A stretch of DNA of 64,000 bases from Ancylomarina euxina (GTDB taxonomy: Bacteria > Bacteroidota > Bacteroidia > Bacteroidales > Marinifilaceae), in contig NZ_QQWG01000006.1 of NCBI RefSeq assembly GCF_003863355.1, positions 1 through 64,000 of the forward strand. Direction: 5' to 3'. Position 1 is the stretch's first letter; every line of letters begins with the position of its first letter. The notes under the pieces were generated by a model. The model was not told the DNA's origin. It saw nothing but the letters and a program-made list of their open reading frames with translations, and ran no database searches. This document shows, piece after piece, positions 38,821 to 46,712 of the stretch. Made by a program: the position numbers and the translations under genes.

Positions 38821-39696
38821 TTATACATCTAAAGCAAGATCCTTTGTCATCTCATTATATTCTTGATATGTGATAATTGCAGCTTCTTTACCTTCATCAA
38901 TATTAGCCTGCATTTTCTTCAATTTTGAAGGCCCTACATTTTCACCAGCTATTAAGAAGTTAGTTTTCTTACCTACTGCACTGTCAACATCTGCTCCAAA
39001 GTCTTTTAATCCCTGAGCAATCGTTTTTTTATCAGCACTTGAAAAGCCAGACACAACAACCTTCTTCATATAAAAAGGGTTTTCTTTATTCTTAGCATTC
39101 TCAAAATCAGGTTTGAAAACTTCACCTTTTAACCTTTCTCCATATGAGCTACGACTCCTCTTCTTTGTTTTCATACTAACAGGAATAACCTCTGCTATAG
39201 CATCCATTGGAAGTTTATCGTTTCGATACAAGTCAAATATCTCTGCACAAACTCTTGCATCAGATAAAGCTTCATGGTGGTTTAATTCAATATTACATAT
39301 TTGTGCAACTAAATTAAGTTTTGCATTTGTGATCCTATATGTACATTGCCAATCAACATCCAAATCTTCATGTATTCCATTAGAATCCATAGCTTGTTCC
39401 AAACACACTTTATCAGTAGAGAATGCATTATGTGCGACTAAAACATTTCCTTCAATTCTCTTTTTTATTTCAGGATATACATCAATAAATACGGGAGCAT
39501 TTTTCGTATGCTCAGGAGTTAGGCCATGTTTTTTTGTAGTGAAATAATTATATTTATTATTGGGTGGTTGAATAAGAGTAGAATATTCATCTACGATATT
39601 ACCATCCTTGTAAGAAACAATACCTACCGCACACACACTACCTTTAAAAGGCATTGCATGTTCAAAATCTATAGCAACAAAATCTATTTCATTCAT
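38821..39696 (-). CDS. DEDDh 3'-5' exonuclease with C-terminal BRCT domain
   Basis: A 291-aa DnaQ/epsilon-type exonuclease. All five DEDDh catalytic residues can be placed: D10 and E12 (FVAIDFEHA), D95 (AHNAFSTD), H141 and D146 (NHHEALSDAR). A basic linker (KTKKRSRSSYGERLKG, about 176-191) leads to NPFYMKKVVVSGF and a BRCT domain (about 210-285). Such DnaQ-BRCT fusions act on DNA ends or in repair. It starts 5 bases after the small BRCT-like gene, with which it shares the NPFY-x-K-x-VV entry to the BRCT domain. It is the last gene of the accessory minus-strand cluster. A defence or repair function is inferred. Confidence 0.88.
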   Translation of the reverse strand: MNEIDFVAIDFEHAMPFKGSVCAVGIVSYKDGNIVDEYSTLIQPPNNKYNYFTTKKHGLTPEHTKNAPVFIDVYPEIKKRIEGNVLVAHNAFSTDKVCLEQAMDSNGIHEDLDVDWQCTYRITNAKLNLVAQICNIELNHHEALSDARVCAEIFDLYRNDKLPMDAIAEVIPVSMKTKKRSRSSYGERLKGEVFKPDFENAKNKENPFYMKKVVVSGFSSADKKTIAQGLKDFGADVDSAVGKKTNFLIAGENVGPSKLKKMQANIDEGKEAAIITYQEYNEMTKDLALDV

Positions 39697-39701
39697 GGTT
39701 A

Positions 39702-40190
39702 TTATAAGCTATTTATTAATTTCCGAGTAACAGTATCGTTAATTGCATCGCACCTTTTCATAACGTGATTTAAGAAAGCTTCTTCACTAATTATTTGAAG
39801 GTTTTTATACTTGTAATTTCGTATACGCTTCTTTTCAGCTATAGAATAAACATTTAGCTTTTCATTTAATTCCTGCAAAAGAGGAGAATTTTCATTTGCA
39901 AATATTTCATTCATTATTGAGTCCGAAATAATAAAATAATCAGTATCAATTGTAAGTTCTTTGTCATCAGCCCATCCACCTAAATTGCCAATAATCTGAA
40001 ACTCTTTGTACTTACTACCTCTAAGCTTCTCAGTGAAAACCACATTTTTATTATAAAAAGGATTACTCTTACTGTTATTAATAAAACTGACAATGTGTTC
40101 TTTTATATACTTATAATTAACTATAACCTCAGGTTTAGTTTTTTTTGACTCCTTAGTATCCTCGTCAAGGATTTGTGAAAAAAGATCCAT
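39702..40190 (-). CDS. Small BRCT-like protein, partner of the adjacent exonuclease
   Basis: A 162-aa cytosolic protein. After a charged N-terminus, NPFYNKNVVFTEKL (44-57), IIGNLGGWADD and TDYFIISD follow the BRCT pattern: 'xVVFTGxL', then a 'GG' turn, then 'TdylIxgd'. A last strand/helix is LQIISEEAFLNHV (131-143). NPFY-x-K-x-VV matches the linker preceding the BRCT domain of the neighbouring exonuclease, so the two proteins probably share domain origin and may dimerise or bind the same target. It has no catalytic domain. Spacing to the exonuclease gene is 5 bases. Family assignment is by pattern, not by search. Confidence 0.6.
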   Translation of the reverse strand: MDLFSQILDEDTKESKKTKPEVIVNYKYIKEHIVSFINNSKSNPFYNKNVVFTEKLRGSKYKEFQIIGNLGGWADDKELTIDTDYFIISDSIMNEIFANENSPLLQELNEKLNVYSIAEKKRIRNYKYKNLQIISEEAFLNHVMKRCDAINDTVTRKLINSL

Positions 40191-40233
40191 TATTTACTTT
40201 TTTATTTTTCTGTTTTTAATAGTTAATTTTAAC

Positions 40234-40253
40234 ATCTTGCGCTGCCGCAAGAT
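40234..40253. repeat. Inverted repeat within the accessory cluster
   Basis: ATCTTGCG and CGCAAGAT form an eight-base-pair stem around CTGC. It sits in the 202-base gap between the vWA-like gene and the BRCT-like gene, next to a GC-richer patch (GAGGTAGCGGAGGGCAGCAA). There is no T-tract on the minus strand right after it, so it is more like a repeat remnant than a terminator. It could split the cluster into two transcripts. Confidence 0.5.
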
Positions 40254-40392
40254 AGAATCGTGAGGTAGCGGAGGGCAGCAATCCCTTTTGTATCTTCCTC
40301 ATTACTAATAACACCACCAAACAAACTAGTTATACAATGATTTTTATATAAAACACATAGCATTTAGGATTTATTCTAGATTTTGTAACATA

Positions 40393-41421
40393 TTATCGAA
40401 CCCTAATTCCTGTAAATTCATGAAACTCATTCATGAACTCATCAACTGAGCTTGTAATTTTACAAGATTTAAATTTCTTAACTCCAGACATCATCATCCA
40501 ATCATTCCAAAACAATTCTAAAATCTCGCCATCTGTAGGATGAACGGTTGCATTACCAGATGGGGTTAAAGATCTATCATAAAACTCCACTGCAAGCACT
40601 TCAACATCCTTCAGTATAGGATTATTCAGAGGAACCAGTCCGTATCCATACTTATTAAAGAAGGTTTGAATATCAGTTTCTTTGGACTGTTCATATTTTG
40701 TTCTAAACTCTCTAATTAAGTTACTACTTAAATGATATGTCTTATTTCCTGTCATATTATTAGGCCCATACAATCCTGCTTCTACATATCCATCTGTAAA
40801 CAGAACAATAATATTTTTGTATTTATGTTCTAGAATATAGTCCTTATTATCTATTCTATTAACTTCTGTTCTGATACAAGTATTATTAATCTCATTATTA
40901 AAGAACGACCATACATCAGCACCACAAACTCTTTGTCGAGCATTGTTTAGTAAGATTTTAAATGCATTTTTAAATGCATGCTTATCGCTTTCAAATTTAC
41001 CTTTATCATCTCTATTGGTAAGATAATTAATACGATCAATCTGATTTTCAAATTTTTCAAAATCAAAAGTTAAAACTGAATTATTAACATTATAGTAATT
41101 AATGATTCTTGGACTTGTGAATTTCACAAAAATCTTATCAGGCTGATTCATATCAACTCTGTTCTTAAGAATTGTTGGGTATATTTCATCAATTATCGCA
41201 TTAACCAATTGACTATCATCAATAGGTTTAGGGCATTTTTCAATATCTAATCTATTGGATAAATCAGGAACTAAACAAATATTAAAATGTTCAATACTCG
41301 CAACTTCATTTTCGTCTAACAATGCATTAGATGATGCATCAACAGTTCCAATTCTTCCAATGATAATCGCACTACCAATAATAAAAACGATTAAGATTAT
41401 GGGTATTATAATTTTTTTCAT
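40393..41421 (-). CDS. Membrane-anchored vWA-like protein
   Basis: A 342-aa protein with one N-terminal hydrophobic anchor (about residues 3-24) and an extracytoplasmic or surface-exposed domain. FNICLVPDLSNRLD (D53-x-S55) resembles the first MIDAS strand of a von Willebrand A domain (DxSxS, with the last Ser replaced by R57). KNIIVLFTDGYVEAG (TDG at 209-211) matches the fourth-strand MIDAS motif. The metal site is therefore partly degenerate. Six cysteines occur, two of them near residues 166-182. It starts 10 bases after the PLD-TM gene, so the pair is probably co-translated. I do not recognise a named family. A sensor or scaffold role is inference. Confidence 0.6.
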   Translation of the reverse strand: MKKIIIPIILIVFIIGSAIIIGRIGTVDASSNALLDENEVASIEHFNICLVPDLSNRLDIEKCPKPIDDSQLVNAIIDEIYPTILKNRVDMNQPDKIFVKFTSPRIINYYNVNNSVLTFDFEKFENQIDRINYLTNRDDKGKFESDKHAFKNAFKILLNNARQRVCGADVWSFFNNEINNTCIRTEVNRIDNKDYILEHKYKNIIVLFTDGYVEAGLYGPNNMTGNKTYHLSSNLIREFRTKYEQSKETDIQTFFNKYGYGLVPLNNPILKDVEVLAVEFYDRSLTPSGNATVHPTDGEILELFWNDWMMMSGVKKFKSCKITSSVDEFMNEFHEFTGIRVR

Positions 41422-41431
41422 TTAGATAAAC

Positions 41432-43501
41432 TTAGTTATTACTAATATTAGGATTAAGTCCCATTGTTTTCTTTGATTGCATCCAATCATCAGCTTCAGT
41501 CCTTGCTTCTTCAGAAAATTGTTTAGCCTTACCGACAGAATATTCTTCATGCAACAACTCGTTCCATCCTTCAAGAAATACACTAATTCGATCTTTTAAA
41601 GAATCAACAGAAATAGGAAATCTATCATTTTCGATATTACTTATACAAATCTCAGTCTTATTATCCAAAGAGTGAATCTCTACATTTTGCTTTTTCTCAA
41701 TCTCCTTAATTTTATTACTTGCCTGATCTGGCAGATAAATCAACTCTCTTTCCAAAGAATCTAAATTATTCTTTAATCCTATGTTCTTTTTTTCAATCTC
41801 ACTGCTCTCAAGGTCTAGAATATTCATCTTTTCCTTAATTTCTATAATCATCTTATTCTTCTGATAAATAATTAACTTATTCTCGGCTTTTGCTACATCT
41901 TCATTTCTAGCTTCGATGGCTACTTTAATCTTGTTAAAAAACACTTCAAATAAAAATACCGCAGCTGTACCTAAAACAAAAACCAAATAAAAATCCACAT
42001 TAGATATTGCCATTGAAAAAGACCATTTATCAGCAGTATTCCCACTTAAATAAGCGACTTCATGGATAGCATATGCAACTTTATAAGCAATAAATCCATC
42101 TAACAATATTACCAATGAATATTTCTTGAAAAAATGTAAAATATCAATACCTCTCCTTATAAACCAATTTGACTTACCAGTAAATTCGATTCTTTTGATA
42201 CTAGAACTAAACAATGCACATCCAAGAGGAATAAACACAAACAGCATAATAAATATGAATGCAGAAATACCTTTATCATATGCCAAAGACAATGCCTTAG
42301 GATTAAAGACTTCCTGTATTGCAAGAGGTTTACCTAAATCTTTTGCAAGTTTAGCATCCTGAACACTATATAACAATATATATCCAGCAGAAGAATAAAA
42401 AAAGAATAGATATATCAACAATCCAAAACTTATCAGACCATTAGAAACTATATCAATAACATTAATTTTAGGCTTAACGAACTCTCTTTCATGCTGAAGA
42501 ATTTCATTTTTAAACTGCTCTATTCTTCCTTGCTTTTGTTTTTTCCTTACCTCATTAATATCTGAGATCGTTTTCGAATTTGTCTCAATTTCAACCTTTA
42601 ATCCATCAATCTTTCTATTAACCTCTTCTTTATCGGTATTACATTTGGTCTCAACAGAATTCTGCTCAATTAATGACTTACTCTTTAACAGATTAACCGT
42701 TTTAATTTTATATTCATTAATCTTGGCAATAAGTTTTTGCTTCTTCTCTTCAATAATATCAATTTCATAAACGAAAATTGAATAAATACTATCCAAAGCT
42801 TTAAATATGATTTTAGAATCTCCATGATTCTTTTTAGCTAAATCATATCCCCTTTTATTTAACACTTCACGATCGAAATCACTAGCTTCTGAAGAAACTA
42901 TTAAATCAAGATTCTGCTCAAACTCATCTTTAGGCAATAACTTACTTATAGAATCAACATTTATAGATGAATTTTCTATCGCCTTAGCCTCCACCTTAGT
43001 ATCAGCTCTAAATGGGGTTTTAAAGAAATTAATTAGTCCATTTTTTTTATTTCCCACCGGTATTACTCTCATCTCCTCTTTTTCAATCATTTTATGAAAT
43101 TTTTCTCTAAAACTTTTAACTGTATGCAAATCCTGAGTATAGATAACAGATTCACTATTATTCTTTCTTGCATTAAAAGTCCAGTTGTAAGAACCACTTA
43201 TTGCTATTTTATCATCTATGACACAAAACTTATCATGCATCATACCTCTACCATTTTTAGGGAAAATTTTAACATTTGCCCCAAGAGAAACCAAGTAATT
43301 AAAATCTAGCCGTTTATTATCTTCATGGTCTGAAATAATAACTTTGACAGATAAACCACGAGATACTTTATCACATAACACATCATACAAATCTTTGTCT
43401 GTAAACCACGCAGTAGCAACCAATATCTCATTTCTTGAATCTTCTAATACTTTTTTTATATTGGAATAAATATCTATATCCCAAACTTCTTGCGTTACCA
43501 T
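41432..43501 (-). CDS. PLD-family nuclease fused to coiled coils and four membrane segments
   Basis: A 689-aa protein. Residues 1-140 form a phospholipase-D-type domain with a single HKD motif, MMHDKFCVIDD (H89, K91, D96), followed by GSYNWTFNARKNNSES. Single-HKD enzymes of this type act as dimers, usually nucleases (Nuc-like) or phosphodiesterases. A long coiled coil spans about 250-345. Four hydrophobic segments lie near 355-380, 412-433, 461-485 and 503-522. A second coiled coil spans about 530-625. The catalytic domain and both coiled coils are probably cytosolic with an even number of membrane passes. This layout would tether a nuclease to the membrane with oligomerising arms. It heads the cluster and pairs with the vWA-like gene. 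Function unknown. Confidence 0.75.
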   Translation of the reverse strand: MVTQEVWDIDIYSNIKKVLEDSRNEILVATAWFTDKDLYDVLCDKVSRGLSVKVIISDHEDNKRLDFNYLVSLGANVKIFPKNGRGMMHDKFCVIDDKIAISGSYNWTFNARKNNSESVIYTQDLHTVKSFREKFHKMIEKEEMRVIPVGNKKNGLINFFKTPFRADTKVEAKAIENSSINVDSISKLLPKDEFEQNLDLIVSSEASDFDREVLNKRGYDLAKKNHGDSKIIFKALDSIYSIFVYEIDIIEEKKQKLIAKINEYKIKTVNLLKSKSLIEQNSVETKCNTDKEEVNRKIDGLKVEIETNSKTISDINEVRKKQKQGRIEQFKNEILQHEREFVKPKINVIDIVSNGLISFGLLIYLFFFYSSAGYILLYSVQDAKLAKDLGKPLAIQEVFNPKALSLAYDKGISAFIFIMLFVFIPLGCALFSSSIKRIEFTGKSNWFIRRGIDILHFFKKYSLVILLDGFIAYKVAYAIHEVAYLSGNTADKWSFSMAISNVDFYLVFVLGTAAVFLFEVFFNKIKVAIEARNEDVAKAENKLIIYQKNKMIIEIKEKMNILDLESSEIEKKNIGLKNNLDSLERELIYLPDQASNKIKEIEKKQNVEIHSLDNKTEICISNIENDRFPISVDSLKDRISVFLEGWNELLHEEYSVGKAKQFSEEARTEADDWMQSKKTMGLNPNISNN

Positions 43502-44052
43502 ATAATAAAATTGATTATCATTAAATCTATTACAAACTATCTCTATAACATTTCAAACTTTTATTACAGTTCAAAAAACATTAGGAAATCTAACTTAACC
43601 TAAATACATAAAAACTATCAAATTTATGAAAAACATGTAGCAAACAATAAGTTAATTAACAGCAAAACACCAGGCTTACATAAAATAGAATAAGTCTATA
43701 TAATTATGATGGTTCGGCAGCATCTCGACGGGCTCGGTGACCAGGCTCAGCAAGCTATTCCAGTTGCAAGTCAAGGAGTACCCAAACTTGTTTTGGGGAG
43801 GTGGTTATTAAGTAGGGAATTAATAAAATAAAAAACTGAGCTCGCCGAAATGTTTTTGCAATAGCTCACCTCTATCCTTCTTTGTCCGCCATAGCACCTT
43901 TTCTGCGAAGGAGGCCTTTATCCTTGAGTCCATTGTTACTCCCGGGACCTTTTCCTATACTTAATTCGGATCAACTCCGTATTATATTCGAATTTTATTG
44001 GACTTAATACATAGATAATCTGTATATTGTAGGGAACAAACCCGAAAATATT
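43502..44052. repeat. Repeat-rich gap upstream of the DUF6266-like gene
   Basis: After about 180 AT-rich bases comes a GC-richer mosaic: CATCTCGACGGGCTCGGTGA, then TGTCCGCCATAGCACC and CTGCGAAGGAGGCC. The CTTTGTCCGCCATAGC and GCGAAGGAGG strings recall a common Bacteroidota intergenic repeat. No ORF is supported. It marks the boundary of the nuclease cluster. Confidence 0.4.
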
Positions 44053-44685
44053 ATGGCCAAACTACCCAACTTGCAAATCAGTGGGCGCATGGGAAATGTC
44101 ATCTTCTACGTGCGCAATGGCAAGCAGTGCATGCGGGCTATGCCCCAGCAAGTAAAGAACCCTAAAAGCAAAAAACAAAGCAAGCGAAGGTCTCAATTTG
44201 GAGAGACAGCTAAATTCGCCTCCTCTCTTCTGAAAGTATTGATTCATCCCTACTGGAATCCCATTGCAAAAAAAGAAAATCGAAGTGGATATAACCTATT
44301 CCTGACCACTAATATGCCTGCCTTTGCTGCAGACGTACTGCAAAAAGAGCAGCTCCTGCTTATACCTGAAAATGGGCTGAAACAGGAACAATTTATAATT
44401 AGCCAAACAGAGAGAGGCATTCAATTGACCTGGCATTTTTCCAAAGCAACAAAGAAAGCTGATGCGGAGGACGAACTGACCCTTTTAATCATATCTCCTA
44501 ATGGTACTCTTGAAATAAGAAAAACTCAAGCTAAACGCTCCAAACAGGAATTAAAAATTGAAAACCCTAAGGGACAAGAGTATTTTGCTTTTTGGGAAAG
44601 AGGACCATTATGGTCGGCAAGTTGTTGGCTACCCATTCAATCTGATAATAAGGAGTCATTTTTAGGGCATGTGGTGGAGTTGTAA
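44053..44685 (+). CDS. DUF6266-like protein
   Basis: A 210-aa protein. Its N-terminus (GRMGNVIFYVRNGKQCMRAM, then VKNPKSKKQSKRRSQFGETAKF) matches the DUF6266 pattern: a G-x-(M/V)GNVV strand, a basic 'vkNP-t-xQ-x-xR' stretch, then a helix. The C-terminal half resembles an Ig-like beta domain (QFIISQTERGIQLTWHF; GQEYFAFW). DUF6266 proteins are frequent in Bacteroidota, often in several copies. Function is unknown; the basic N-terminal arm suggests nucleic-acid or surface interaction. It lies alone among repeats next to the nuclease cluster, so it may be accessory DNA. Confidence 0.7.
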   Translation: MAKLPNLQISGRMGNVIFYVRNGKQCMRAMPQQVKNPKSKKQSKRRSQFGETAKFASSLLKVLIHPYWNPIAKKENRSGYNLFLTTNMPAFAADVLQKEQLLLIPENGLKQEQFIISQTERGIQLTWHFSKATKKADAEDELTLLIISPNGTLEIRKTQAKRSKQELKIENPKGQEYFAFWERGPLWSASCWLPIQSDNKESFLGHVVEL

Positions 44686-44775
44686 GTCCTGTTTTAAGAT
44701 CCCTTTTATTCCTCGAAAGGGAACTTCTCCTCAGCTATACGCTGTGCTCAACAGGCTATATTTCTGTGTTATAAC

Positions 44776-44815
44776 CAAGCGAGCCCAAATCAGATTTGAA
44801 CTCGCTTTACTCTTT
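44776..44815 (+). terminator. Terminator-like hairpin downstream of the DUF6266-like gene
   Basis: AGCGAG-n3-AAAT pairs with ATTT-n3-CTCGCT, followed by TTACTCTTT, a weak T-tract. It is about 95 bases after the stop. The gap 44686-44988 contains nothing else that I can support. Confidence 0.4.
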
Positions 44816-44988
44816 GAATACGATTATCTTTCTATATGACAATGGTTCGGAATGGTTTTGTAGATGTCTGATAATGAGACTATAATAGATTGTTTGTGTT
44901 TCCAGAAACATCCTAGTTATAAGCAGTTTGCAAATCTTCTCATGTCTCAAATCTCATATCTCACGAACTATTGATATGAATAACACTT

Positions 44989-45705
44989 TTAATTCTTAGA
45001 ATAAGTTGTTCTCGAATTAATTTTCTGATTTAAATCCTCAATATAACCAACAACAACCTGCTTTATATCTCCATAAATCTCTTTATTTACGCTTGCCATG
45101 ACGTTTAGATATGGCAATAGATCGTTGTTTATAATCTCACGAATTATTTTTTGTTGTGCCAAAGGCGCTATCAATTCCATTTGTTCATCGCTGATTTTCT
45201 GCATGAGCAAATAGGTCTCAGCCAATTCTTTTGCTGATGATCTTACCAAATCAAGACAATCCGATACACCAACCAATGAATCTAATAAGGGTTTAAGCTC
45301 ATCAGAATCCAATTCTTTTATTAATGAATTAAAAGATGAAATCTGAGATTCATAGCTTTGAATATATAGTTTTAGATCATTTGCAGCAAATACGTTCCAG
45401 ACTTTTCTAGCATTAGCCGCAACATCCTTGTCTCTCATATATAAATTGGCTTCTACAAATTGCTCTAAGCATATGAAATCTCGATCAAAGATCGCATCCT
45501 TTGCTGCCATCTCTTCTGTAAATTCACAACTTCCTATTTGACCAAGAGTTTTAGTTAAAACCTCATTTTCCTCTTCTATTCGTTGGCTTAATATTGTAAT
45601 AAATGTATCAGAAGACCAATCTCTTTTTTTAATTTCGTAGAGTATATTATGTGCAATATTTTGAACTTCTTTAGCCTTACATTTAATTACAATTTGTTCT
45701 CCCAT
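44989..45705 (-). CDS. DUF6261-like helical protein
   Basis: From the ATG at 45705 the product is 238 aa. A second in-frame ATG at 45798 would add 31 residues without family features, and the A-rich stretch before 45705 looks like a leader, so the shorter start is preferred. The protein is almost entirely helical. CEFTEEMAAKDAIFDRDF (about residues 57-74 of the short form) matches the 'lT-xxlaxaDaxRD' motif of DUF6261, and a second similar helix pair follows. Function unknown; the family is common and multi-copy in Bacteroidota accessory regions. It lies alone on the minus strand. Confidence 0.7.
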   Translation of the reverse strand: MGEQIVIKCKAKEVQNIAHNILYEIKKRDWSSDTFITILSQRIEEENEVLTKTLGQIGSCEFTEEMAAKDAIFDRDFICLEQFVEANLYMRDKDVAANARKVWNVFAANDLKLYIQSYESQISSFNSLIKELDSDELKPLLDSLVGVSDCLDLVRSSAKELAETYLLMQKISDEQMELIAPLAQQKIIREIINNDLLPYLNVMASVNKEIYGDIKQVVVGYIEDLNQKINSRTTYSKN

Positions 45706-45911
45706 TTTAGTCTTTTTATTTGTTATTGTTGTTTTTAAAAGAGACTCAATATAGACATAATATGCATTCTGCTCCGCATTAGAAGAATGAAAATTCATCG
45801 AATTCTAAGGGTTCTTATTTGAAATAATTAAATTTCAATAAATTAAGCTTAATTCTTTTTTCACATTACTTTATTTTAGAGTGCAAATGTAGATACTGTC
45901 CAGAATAAGAT

Positions 45912-46079
45912 TTAAAACCCAACAACCAAGCCTTTTTTCTTTAATCTTAGTTGAGGGTTTATTTTTAACTCTCTAATTTCTCTTTTAAGATCGTTTACTT
46001 CATTCAGTTTTATTAAGATCTGCTTAAGTTTGAAGTGAAACTGGTCAGAAAGACCTTTACTTGAAGTAAGCCAGGGTAT
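45912..46079 (-). pseudogene. Possible remnant of a coding C-terminus, helical
   Basis: A frame open from the TGA at 46080-46082 to a TAA at 45912-45914 encodes 55 residues, including KLKQILIKLNEVNDLKREI and ending LRLKKKGLVVGF. It has clear coding-like, amphipathic-helix composition but no ATG, so the N-terminal part appears lost. The source family is not recognised. In the rest of the gap 45706-46712, two short overlapping frames near 46200-46630 have no convincing protein features. Confidence 0.25.
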
Positions 46080-46676
46080 TCAATGGCTAAAAACAACTAT
46101 TGTCAGACAGGTACATATATACCTTGCCAATCATACTCATAAGTAAAACCCAAAGAGAAAATAAGAACTAAACATGAATTAAAATTGCGCTTCCTTCAAC
46201 TATCTTTTTACTATCTTTGCGGGGTTGGCTGGTTTTATATTTCTTCTTATCGGGGTGTGAGTTATTTTATAATCTCGATCCAATGGCATTCCCGGCTGGA
46301 AGACAATATAAGGCAGTGGATAGATACCTGAAACTAAAAACGAATATTGGCCTAGGCTGGTGTTCGTTTTTTTTGTTCTGAGGATCTCAGTATGACCATA
46401 AACTGGATTCCTTACACCTCGTCTTACCATGACATTCTCAGTTTGTTTATAGCCATAGCACGACTTCTATTCAGTAAAAGAGACTTCTTTTCGTACCTAG
46501 CGTAAAAACTCTTAATGTCTTTGTGATTAATTCCCTTAATATATCCAAAGTGATCAAGTTTAATTACAGTTCGACATTTGCAGCTGCATACAGGTATCAT
46601 ACGATAAATATGGTGTTTTAAATCTAACACAGGTCACTAAATATCACAATTAAGCAGGCGATATAACAGAATTTCT

Positions 46677-46684
46677 TACATTTG
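46677..46684 (+). promoter_or_regulatory. Candidate -7 box (TACATTTG) for sdaA
   Basis: TACATTTG matches TAnnTTTG and lies 28 bases before the sdaA ATG, the usual distance. No strong -33 TTG was found. Confidence 0.4.
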
Positions 46685-46712
46685 CCGAGAACATTAAATA
46701 CTTCAAACAATC

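Noticed and set aside
46200-46630. Two short minus-strand frames (76 and 68 codons) that nearly abut
   Set aside because: Their composition is irregular, no shared family is evident even when joined, and there is no start context. They could be decayed coding DNA but nothing supports a gene.
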